Shown one piece after another: positions 57,028 through 64,000 of a DNA stretch of 64,000 nucleotides (position 1 is its first letter; every line of letters starts with the position of its first letter). The stretch covers positions 3,348,001-3,412,000 of the forward strand of contig NZ_CP073754.1 in the NCBI RefSeq assembly GCF_018734325.1, read 5' to 3'. This DNA is from Methylomonas paludis (GTDB lineage: Bacteria > Pseudomonadota > Gammaproteobacteria > Methylococcales > Methylomonadaceae). Position numbers and translations under genes: made by a program. Below the pieces are notes generated by a model, which was not told the DNA's origin, ran no database searches, and was given only the letters and a program-made list of their open reading frames with translations.

Positions 57028-58572
57028 TTAATGCCCTAATGAATACAATACTTTCACCGAATGGGTAAAACCTAAAACGTTATTCCCCAGTTTACTTTTA
57101 AACTCATCAATAACATTTTTTTCGATGTCTTTGCCGCAGTATTGCATTAAAATAATAAATGGCGGTTTAATATTATTCAAATTGTCACAGCGTAACGGTT
57201 TGGGAGAATCTGCATAAGATAGGCCAAATTTAAAAAGATAAAATGTTGCCTCATGAAATCTAAACATAGTATCTTGTTCAGTGGTATTTGGCTCTATAAC
57301 AAAATAAGTCGCACAATTTTGACATTCTTTCTTTAATTTTAAAAAGGTTTTTGAAGCTGCTATATTGTTCTGGGCAGAATCGACTCCGGCAATACAAAGT
57401 TGATAATATAGATAGCCATTAGCTGCAGCAAAAACAGAACAGAATGCAAATATTATAACCGGGGACTTTATAAATTCTCTAACAAGAAGCGCTATCAATA
57501 TCGAAAAAAGCGGCAAAAGCACGATAAAGTTTCTTGGTGTTGAAATCGGACTGACCGAATCAATCAACATCAAGCTAAAAATAAAAGCCATCCCTACCAA
57601 TGCCAAAGCATTAAATATTTTTCGGTCAGAATTTTTCAGGGTATTGAATTTAACCTTGTTTCTAAACAGCAATTGCAGATAAAAAAAGCAGACACCAACA
57701 AAAACCACAGCGACAATGTCTTCTACCAACAGTGTATTTGCCATTTTTTGCAACACACGATTGATCACTGGCAACATGGCCTCGACAAAGATCGATACCG
57801 TGGTTTGCGGTCCATTGGAAATAATCCAAAAATTGCCACCTGCTCTATTAGTTAATGTTCCAATCCCTATATGTATTATTGGCCAAATCAGTAAAATACA
57901 TCCGGCAATAAAATATGGTATGGATTTTTTGACGTCCTTACGACTCAAATATATCGATGCAACCAATATTAATCCAGAATAAATAAGCCCGAAATAATGC
58001 GTCAACGACAAACAAAGCGCTAAAAAGCACAACAATAAAACATCAGACACTTTGTTATGTAAATTTAAAACCGGCGTACAAATAAAACTGATAGTCAAAA
58101 CGCTTGAAAAACACAAAAGCATCGCATAAGATCGAGCTTCTTGTGCATAGATTGCAAAAAAAATGTGGGTAACAAAGAAAATTATTACTATATAAATTAC
58201 TGTTTCATCAAATATCTTCTTTCCTTTCTGCCAAATAAAGAAAATCGAGAAAAAGGCAAAAATCGTACTTAAAGATCTGGTCACCCATTCTTCATTATTA
58301 AAAACGTGTATCCATATATTTAGCAAAAATTGATACAAAGGCGGATGGACATCATTTAGTATCATTGTGCGGAACATCTCTTGCATTTCCACACTACCCC
58401 ACGAAACTGAAAAAATCTCATCAACCCAATAGGAATAGTTTTTAGAAATTCCCTTTAAAACAAGCGAGAAACTAAATAGACAACAAGCAATAGCAAAAAA
58501 TTTTAAAAAATTTTTTTTGTCGCCTGTTTTTATTTTCAGCAAACCAATATAACTGTTGGTATACGCCATCAT
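57028..58572 (-). CDS. GT-C membrane glycosyltransferase (family 39/ArnT-like)
   Basis: 514 residues with about 11 hydrophobic segments. After the first helix comes 'YWVDEIFSVSWG' with the acidic catalytic Asp-Glu pair, then 'NDVHPPLYQFLLNIW' and 'IYAQEARSYAMLL', the standard landmarks of polyprenyl-phosphate-sugar-using GT-C enzymes (mannosyl- or arabinosyltransferase-like). It points leftward, against the rest of the island, and its DNA is AT-rich. Probably modifies the surface glycan in the periplasm. Confidence 0.8.
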   Translation of the reverse strand: MMAYTNSYIGLLKIKTGDKKNFLKFFAIACCLFSFSLVLKGISKNYSYWVDEIFSVSWGSVEMQEMFRTMILNDVHPPLYQFLLNIWIHVFNNEEWVTRSLSTIFAFFSIFFIWQKGKKIFDETVIYIVIIFFVTHIFFAIYAQEARSYAMLLCFSSVLTISFICTPVLNLHNKVSDVLLLCFLALCLSLTHYFGLIYSGLILVASIYLSRKDVKKSIPYFIAGCILLIWPIIHIGIGTLTNRAGGNFWIISNGPQTTVSIFVEAMLPVINRVLQKMANTLLVEDIVAVVFVGVCFFYLQLLFRNKVKFNTLKNSDRKIFNALALVGMAFIFSLMLIDSVSPISTPRNFIVLLPLFSILIALLVREFIKSPVIIFAFCSVFAAANGYLYYQLCIAGVDSAQNNIAASKTFLKLKKECQNCATYFVIEPNTTEQDTMFRFHEATFYLFKFGLSYADSPKPLRCDNLNNIKPPFIILMQYCGKDIEKNVIDEFKSKLGNNVLGFTHSVKVLYSLGH

Positions 58573-58721
58573 GAAGCCTATAATTAAATATTAAGCCAAG
58601 TATTTTTAAAGCCTGATCTATGATTTAAGTGCCTAATTAATCCGAAAAAGAGGTAGCAATCAATGCCAAATAATTTCATAGTGTATCTGGCCTTGCAATG
58701 CATGACTCGTTGTAGCAAACC

Positions 58722-59851
58722 CTATTTCCCAAACATCACTTTGGCTACAAACGCTATAACTTGGCGCTTCGTTAGTTCAGCGTCATCGCATAAACTTAAT
58801 ATATCCATAATTCCTTTACAATTACTGCCATTCTCAGCCGACTCTGATATGTTTGTAGGTAGAACCAGCCAATGTACATTATGATCTTTGAGATATTTAG
58901 CCGCTTTATGAGCATACAAAAGGCACGAAGTCAGGATCAGTCAAGCCTCTCAAATCAATCAGATTTATTTTTCCTGCATAACCGATACCGCCTATATCAA
59001 AACTAGCTACCTTCTCTCCGGGCAGATTTTCAGCCAACCAATTTGCCATGCGTAAATGTGTAGCATTTATATGCTGTATGCCGGCAGCTGTAATTTGTGA
59101 CCATCGCAATAGCGATAAAAAGGCCATTCCAATAATACTGATTATGAAAGCGCTATTCGCGGCAATCTTTACAGTTGAGCGGAGTTTTATATATTGACTC
59201 AATCTTTCTATCGATTCTATCCCCCCCAAGGCTAGTAAAGGAAAGCAAAAAATCAATAACATTGCCAAATAGCGCATTCCATGACCAGTGGTAGGTAACA
59301 TAATGCAATATACTGACAGATTTACAAACACTAACAGCAATAAAAACAATATACGCCATGCCTGATACTTAGTCAAACGTAAACAACCGAAAATAAGCAG
59401 CGGAATAGACACAATCAAAGCAATTATTTTCAAACCGAAATACTTCACTCCAAATAAAAAGTCTACTATTTGCAGTGCAATTTTTTTTAACAGACTGCCA
59501 ATTATAATTAATGGATTAGGTCTGACATCCCCAAACAACAACCATTTCCGTCCACTAAAAGTCACTGGCAATATTGAGTGCGAGGTAATAAAGTTATTTA
59601 ATCCCACCAAAAAAATTGCAAATAAACAAGGTAGAGCGTGACTTACCCAATAATTTACCTGAAACTCCAAATATCGGCAGAAAAACCACCGCTTCAGAAC
59701 GGGTAAGAATGGCAAATCCAATCAATTCCCCACTAATTAAAGCATTCATGGTGTCACCACCGGATTTTTTAAACCAGAAACCAGTGCTTAAAAATAGGCA
59801 GGCGATCAACAATAAATGTTCCATTCCAGTCACTACCAGCCAAACATGTAA
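58722..59851 (-). pseudogene. Frameshifted, 5'-truncated membrane glycosyltransferase-like relic
   Basis: Three frames read one broken protein. 59594-59851 gives 'WLVVTGMEHLLLIACLF' and 'GFAILTRSEAVVFLPIFG', the usual middle part of multi-helix mannosyltransferase-like proteins; after a frameshift near 59625-59680 a second frame continues to 58906 ('NLIDLRGLTDPDFV' split across membrane helices before it); a further frameshift near 58917 leads into 'YAHKAAKYLKDHNVHWLVLP' and ends at 58722. The N-terminal half is missing: the homologous reading stops at 59852, a few bases from the leuA stop codon. Sequencing error could explain a frameshift, but not the missing start. Confidence 0.7.
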
Positions 59852-59855
59852 TTAT

Positions 59856-61400
59856 TTAAACCTCCACCATTTGCGGATGCTGTCTTAACTCCAGGTAGTT
59901 GAGCTTATTGACTGCATTGATATAAGCCTTGGCCGAAGCGATGACGATATCAGTATCAGCACCGGAGCCGTTGACGATACGGCCGGCTTTTTCCAGCCTG
60001 ACGGTGACTTCTCCCTGGGCATCGGTGCCGGTGGTGATGTTGTTCACCGAGTACAGGGCCAATGTGGCTTGGGTATGTAACAGGCTTTCCAAGGCTTTGA
60101 GGCTGGCATCCACAGCACCGCCGCCCTGGGCGCTGCCGGTGAGTTCCTGGCCGCCGCTGCGGATGGTGACGCTGGCATTGGGTACTTCGCCGGTTTCGGA
60201 GCAGACTTTCAGGCTGAGCAGTTTGATCTGTTCTTCTTCGGCAGCGCCGCTTTGTTCGGAGATCAAGGCTTGCAAGTCTTCATCAAAGATGTCGTGCTTT
60301 TTGTCGGCCAGTTGTTTGAAGCGGAAGAAGGCTTCGTTCAAGGCTGTTTCGCTGCTGAACGGCATCCCCAGTTCGATCATCCGGGTTTTGAAGGCATTAC
60401 GCCCGGAGTGTTTGCCTAACACCATGCGGTTGGTAGACCAGCCCACATCTTCGGCACGCATGATTTCATAGGTTTCGCGGCTTTTCAGGACACCGTCCTG
60501 ATGAATGCCGGATTCATGGGCAAAGGCATTGGCGCCGACAATGGCTTTGTTGGGCTGTACCGGGAAACCGGTAATGGAAGACACCAGTTTTGAACAGGTG
60601 ACGATTTCCCGGGTATCCAGCCGGCTGTCACAGCCAAAGAAGTCCTGACGGGTGCGTACGGCCATCACCACTTCTTCCAAAGAGGCATTACCGGCCCGTT
60701 CGCCCAGGCCGTTGATGGTACATTCCACCTGACGGGCGCCGTTCATCACCGCCGCCAGCGAGTTGGCAACCGCTAAGCCTAAGTCATTATGGCAATGCAC
60801 CGAGAAAATGGCTTTATCAGCATTGGGGATACGTTGCCGCAAGTTAGCGATGGTGGCGCCAAACTGCTGGGGCATGCTGTAACCCACGGTATCGGGGATA
60901 TTCAGCGTGGTGGCGCCGGCATCGATTACCGCTTCCAGAATCCGGCACAAGAAATCCTCTTCCGAACGTCCGGCATCCTCCGGGGAAAATTCCACATTAT
61001 CGGTATACTGCCGGGCCCGTTTCACCGCCCGCACCGCATGTTCAATTACCTGTTCCGGACTCATCTGCAGCTTCATCTGCATATGGATCGGTGAAGTAGC
61101 GATAAAGGTATGAATCCGGGCGCTGTTGGCGCCACGCAAAGCCTCACCGGCTCGGTCTATGTCTTTATTCAGAGCCCGAGCCAGACCGCATACCGTGCTG
61201 TCTTTCACCACACCGGCCACCGCCTGCACCGACTCAAAATCACCCTGACTGGCAGCCGGAAAACCGGCTTCAATCACATCGACTTTCAGGCGTTCCAGCG
61301 CTCGGGCAATGCGGACTTTTTCATCGCGCGTCATCGACGCGCCGGGACTTTGCTCACCATCGCGCAAAGTGGTATCAAAAATAATTAATTTGTCTTTCAT
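59856..61400 (-). CDS. leuA: 2-isopropylmalate synthase
   Basis: 514 residues from ATG 61400, which has GGAG at 61413-61407 on the minus strand; ATG 61415 upstream is weaker. First step of leucine synthesis, acetyl-CoA plus 2-oxoisovalerate. '[17 protein letters not shown]' holds the metal-binding Asp; '[13 protein letters not shown]' carries the metal His pair; the C-terminal regulatory domain (about 385-510) binds leucine. A gene relic lies 3 nt beyond its stop codon. The upstream region holds a short palindrome (61423-61435) but no clear leader peptide. Confidence 0.95.
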   Translation of the reverse strand: MKDKLIIFDTTLRDGEQSPGASMTRDEKVRIARALERLKVDVIEAGFPAASQGDFESVQAVAGVVKDSTVCGLARALNKDIDRAGEALRGANSARIHTFIATSPIHMQMKLQMSPEQVIEHAVRAVKRARQYTDNVEFSPEDAGRSEEDFLCRILEAVIDAGATTLNIPDTVGYSMPQQFGATIANLRQRIPNADKAIFSVHCHNDLGLAVANSLAAVMNGARQVECTINGLGERAGNASLEEVVMAVRTRQDFFGCDSRLDTREIVTCSKLVSSITGFPVQPNKAIVGANAFAHESGIHQDGVLKSRETYEIMRAEDVGWSTNRMVLGKHSGRNAFKTRMIELGMPFSSETALNEAFFRFKQLADKKHDIFDEDLQALISEQSGAAEEEQIKLLSLKVCSETGEVPNASVTIRSGGQELTGSAQGGGAVDASLKALESLLHTQATLALYSVNNITTGTDAQGEVTVRLEKAGRIVNGSGADTDIVIASAKAYINAVNKLNYLELRQHPQMVEV

Positions 61401-61488
61401 GATCACTCCGTTCATGAAAATTGCGGTTTAACCGCCGGGAATACTAAAAAATGAGTTGGGTGGTGCGAATGAGATGTCTGGGTGCCCC

Positions 61489-61584
61489 TCAGGGCAGCAG
61501 CATCAACAGCAGGGCGAACAAGCAAGCACTGGCCAGCAGCAGGGCTGAACCAATAGGCTTGATTTTGACTAGGGATGCGTTCAT
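61489..61584 (-). CDS. Possible 31-residue membrane microprotein
   Basis: 'MNASLVKIKPIGSALLLAS' followed by a hydrophobic stretch to the C-terminus makes a single membrane helix with a basic N-terminus, between ampD and leuA on their strand. No convincing ribosome-binding site and no recognised family, so it may not be real. Confidence 0.3.
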   Translation of the reverse strand: MNASLVKIKPIGSALLLASACLFALLLMLLP

Positions 61585-61633
61585 GGCACTAACTATACTG
61601 GATTGCCAGGCTGGGCTCAAGTTTAGCCGACAA

Positions 61634-62176
61634 CTAAGCCAATAAACTGTATAAGTATTGCCAATCAAATAAAGGGCCGGGGTCGGTTTTACGGCCAGGA
61701 GCGATATCACTATGAGCGACTATACGCTGCCGGGACAGGCCAGGATAGTGGTTGAGCAATATCCTGATCACGGCAGTGAGTTGCTGATATTGAAACTCGG
61801 TGTAACTCTGCTTTACCGAGCCTTCCAATTCGATGCCTATCGAAAAATCATTACAGCGCTGACGGCCTTGATATTCTGAGACACCGGCATGCCAAGCACG
61901 CTGATGGAATGGCACATATTGATTAATACTACCGTCGCGGCAGATTAATAAATGAGCCGAAACCTTAAGCTGATAAATTTCGGCAAAACTGGGATGGTCC
62001 AGAGGATTTAAGCGATTGGTAAACAACTGATTGATATAGTCCCCACCAAATTGTTCCGGGGGCAAGCTAATGCAATGGATCACCACTAAAGATATATCAT
62101 TGGGATCTGGACGCTGATCAAAATTGGGTGATATCAGCTTATTGGCTATACTAAGATAATGCTCATGGATTATCAT
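61634..62176 (-). CDS. ampD: 1,6-anhydro-N-acetylmuramyl-L-alanine amidase AmpD
   Basis: 180 residues. Cytosolic zinc amidase of peptidoglycan recycling that also affects AmpC induction. The zinc ligands are in 'LVVIHCISLPPEQFGG' (His) and 'IVAHSDIAPGRKTDPGPLFDW' (His and Asp; here in parts 'AHSDIAPGRKTDPG'). 'AWHAGVSEYQGRQRCNDFSIG' is also typical. Divergent from nadC (starts about 130 nt apart). Confidence 0.93.
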   Translation of the reverse strand: MIIHEHYLSIANKLISPNFDQRPDPNDISLVVIHCISLPPEQFGGDYINQLFTNRLNPLDHPSFAEIYQLKVSAHLLICRDGSINQYVPFHQRAWHAGVSEYQGRQRCNDFSIGIELEGSVKQSYTEFQYQQLTAVIRILLNHYPGLSRQRIVAHSDIAPGRKTDPGPLFDWQYLYSLLA

Positions 62177-62303
62177 CGACCTACTTTTCCTTAGATGTAT
62201 CTAGCGAAGATCAAAGCAAGACCAGCTGGCTTGGAGCGGGCAAAACCGGCCAGATTTATTGCTGACAGTATAATAGCAAGCTTTACCCAATCAGGTTTAT
62301 TCC

Positions 62304-63128
62304 ATGCAACCCAATAGCGCAGAGATAGCCGCATTTTTAGCGGAAGACATCGGCAGCGGTGATTTAACCGCGCAAATAATTCCAGAGGCCAGTTTGGCGA
62401 CAGCTACTGTCATAAGTCGCGAAGCCTGTGTAATTTGTGGTCAGGCCTGGTTCAATGCGGTATTCCAACAGTTACACCCGACTATTAGCATCGATTGGTT
62501 TTGTGCGGAAGGTGCGACTGTTCCTGCCGATACTTTGCTGTGCCGGCTTTCCGGCCCAGCTCGGCCCTTGTTGAGTGGCGAACGTACCGCGCTGAATTTG
62601 CTGCAAACTTTATCGGCTACGGCCACCATTGCCCGCAATTATGCTGATGCGGTATCAGGAACCGGTTGCAAGGTATTGGATACCCGAAAAACCCTGCCGG
62701 GATTACGACTGGCGCAAAAATACGCCGTGCGCTGCGGGGGCTGCTTTAATCATCGCATTGGTTTGTTCGACGCTATTCTTATCAAGGAGAATCATATTAT
62801 TGCAGCCGGTTCTATCGCCAGTGCCGTGGCCGCTGCCAGACTAACCAGCCATGCCACGATTGAGGTTGAGGTGGAAAATCTGAATGAATTCCAGCAAGCC
62901 CTGGCCGCTAAACCTGAACGCATTATGCTCGATAACTTTGCACTTGCCGATATGCGTCACGCTGTCCGGCAAAATGCCGGACAACTCGAATTGGAAGCCT
63001 CGGGTAATATTACTCTGGACAATATCCGTACGGTTGCCGAAACCGGAGTTGATTACATTTCGATTGGGGCCTTGACCAAACATGTCCATGCGATTGATTT
63101 ATCCATGCGCATAGAACTGCAGCCCTAG
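62304..63128 (+). CDS. nadC: Nicotinate-nucleotide pyrophosphorylase (carboxylating)
   Basis: 274 residues. Converts quinolinate and PRPP to nicotinate mononucleotide in NAD synthesis. 'LAEDIGSGDLTAQII' at the N-terminus, 'LLSGERTALNLLQTLS', 'LDTRKTLPGLRLAQKYAV', 'GGCFNHRIGLFDAILIKENH' and 'EVEVENLNEF' are diagnostic. ampD and nadC are common divergent neighbours in gammaproteobacteria. Confidence 0.95.
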   Translation: MQPNSAEIAAFLAEDIGSGDLTAQIIPEASLATATVISREACVICGQAWFNAVFQQLHPTISIDWFCAEGATVPADTLLCRLSGPARPLLSGERTALNLLQTLSATATIARNYADAVSGTGCKVLDTRKTLPGLRLAQKYAVRCGGCFNHRIGLFDAILIKENHIIAAGSIASAVAAARLTSHATIEVEVENLNEFQQALAAKPERIMLDNFALADMRHAVRQNAGQLELEASGNITLDNIRTVAETGVDYISIGALTKHVHAIDLSMRIELQP

Positions 63129-63183
63129 CAGCTAGGAGCAGTATAATAGTAAACTTGTTTTATAAACCTGAACACGACTGTAT

Positions 63184-64000
63184 ATGACTGCCAGCAAAAC
63201 TGTTTTTATTACCGGCTGCTCTTCTGGAATTGGTTACACCACGGCAGTCGCTTTAAGAGACCGAGGTCATCGGGTAATTTGTTCTGCTCGGAAACCTAGT
63301 GATGTTCTGCGCTTACAGCAGGAAGGCTTTACCTGCTTGCAACTGGACCTGGCCGATTCTGCCAGTATTGAGCAAGCGGTTCTGGAATTACTTGCTCTGA
63401 CCGATGGTAAACTCGATGCTTTGTTTAACAATGCTGCTTTTGGTCAGCCCGGCGCAGTGGAAGATTTGAGCCGAGCCGCTTTGCGCAATCAGTTTGAAAC
63501 AAATTTGTTCGGCACACATGAACTGAGCAATCTGCTGATTCCGGTCATGAGAAAACAAGGCCATGGCCGAATTATTTACAATAGCTCTATACTGGGCTTC
63601 GTGGCAATGAAATATCGTGGTGCCTATAATGCCAGCAAATTTGCGCTGGAAGGTTTGGCCGATACCTTACGCCTGGAATTACGCGGCTCGGGCATCCATA
63701 TTATTCTGGTGGAACCTGGCCCTATTGAAAGTCAGTTTAGACGTAATGCCATGATTATGTATCAACAATACATAGACCCCCAGCATAGTTATCATCAAGC
63801 CACTTATCAGGCTTTAGAAAACCGTCTGCAAAAGCCAGGCCCAGCGGCACCGTTTACCTTACCGGCAACTGCTGTGGCGGCAAAAGTATTGGCTGCTCTG
63901 GAATCTAAACACCCAAAATGCCGTTATCCGGTCACATTTCCTACTTATTTATTCGCGATTTTGAAACGACTACTACCCAGCGCTTGGTTGGATAAAATTT
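63184..64000 (+). CDS. Short-chain dehydrogenase/reductase (runs off window)
   Basis: 272 codons visible, no stop before the window end. Classical SDR: NAD(P) motif 'TGCSSGIG' (10-17), 'DALFNNAAFG', Ser in 'IIYNSSILG' and the catalytic 'YNASK'. 'ICSARKP' after the second strand suggests NADP. The tail 'PVTFPTYLFAILKRLLP' is of the type seen in membrane-near SDRs acting on lipids or retinol-like substrates. ATG 63184 fits the conserved start. A TATAAT at about 63143-63148 may belong to its promoter. Confidence 0.85.
   Translation, partial: MTASKTVFITGCSSGIGYTTAVALRDRGHRVICSARKPSDVLRLQQEGFTCLQLDLADSASIEQAVLELLALTDGKLDALFNNAAFGQPGAVEDLSRAALRNQFETNLFGTHELSNLLIPVMRKQGHGRIIYNSSILGFVAMKYRGAYNASKFALEGLADTLRLELRGSGIHIILVEPGPIESQFRRNAMIMYQQYIDPQHSYHQATYQALENRLQKPGPAAPFTLPATAVAAKVLAALESKHPKCRYPVTFPTYLFAILKRLLPSAWLDKI

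Noticed and set aside
61423-61435. GCGGTT-T-AACCGC palindrome just upstream of leuA
   Set aside because: Only 6-bp arms; too short to argue for an operator or attenuator, and no leucine-rich leader peptide was found.

Overview
The window reads as chromosomal DNA of a gammaproteobacterium, most likely a methanotroph-like member of the Methylococcales. This is an inference. It rests on a complete PQQ biosynthesis set (PQQ is the cofactor of methanol dehydrogenases), a nafY nitrogenase-accessory operon behind a sigma54/NifA-type promoter, and housekeeping genes of gammaproteobacterial type (hda, ampD, DUF2069, RlmJ, EF-G2). No methane or methanol oxidation gene lies in the window, so the assignment is not proven. 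I saw no rRNA, tRNA or CRISPR array.

Layout. 1-3313 (minus): a compact run cca - DUF486 - rlmJ - small membrane protein - tldD (cut by the window edge). 3459-6759 (plus): pqqABCDE with a clear sigma70 promoter and a terminator-like hairpin between pqqA and pqqB. 6830-14390: a secreted hypothetical, hemB-aroE, prlC, a small zinc-ribbon membrane protein, ubiD and a TauE/SafE permease, closed by a strong terminator. 14595-20029 (minus): pyruvate dehydrogenase operon aceE-aceF-lpdA, then selO. 21901-24736: a small lipoprotein, pyrE, hemW and gloA. 25306-27987 (minus): an MNIO/RiPP metallophore locus in which a Cys-Gly-rich secreted precursor (HvfA-like) is followed by a DedA membrane protein and then hvfB-hvfC. 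28091-31004 (minus): nth, thyA and a phosphohexomutase. 31362-33234 (plus): an inverted repeat, a NifA-type UAS and a -24/-12 promoter driving an unrecognised gene, a GlpE-like rhodanese and nafY. 33411-36309 (minus): phosphoesterase, methyltransferase and Tim44-domain protein. 36457-42741 (plus): a heavy-metal-type RND efflux operon (CzcCBA-like) with a His-rich leader gene and a trailing DUF3240 gene. 43229-47083 (minus): fdxA, EF-G2, hda, DUF2069.

47661-59851 is an accessory surface-polysaccharide island: glycosyltransferases, two tandem paralogous O-antigen ligase/polymerase-like proteins, a Wzx-type flippase and a GT-C glycosyltransferase. It is bordered by two gene relics, a truncated flippase on the left and a frameshifted membrane protein on the right that is cut off 3-4 bp from the leuA stop codon. 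Parts of it are visibly AT-richer than the rest. After the island come leuA, ampD, nadC and a partial short-chain dehydrogenase.

The items most worth follow-up are the hvfA-dedA-hvfBC RiPP locus, the uncharacterised first gene of the NifA/sigma54-type nafY operon, and the decayed edges of the polysaccharide island.
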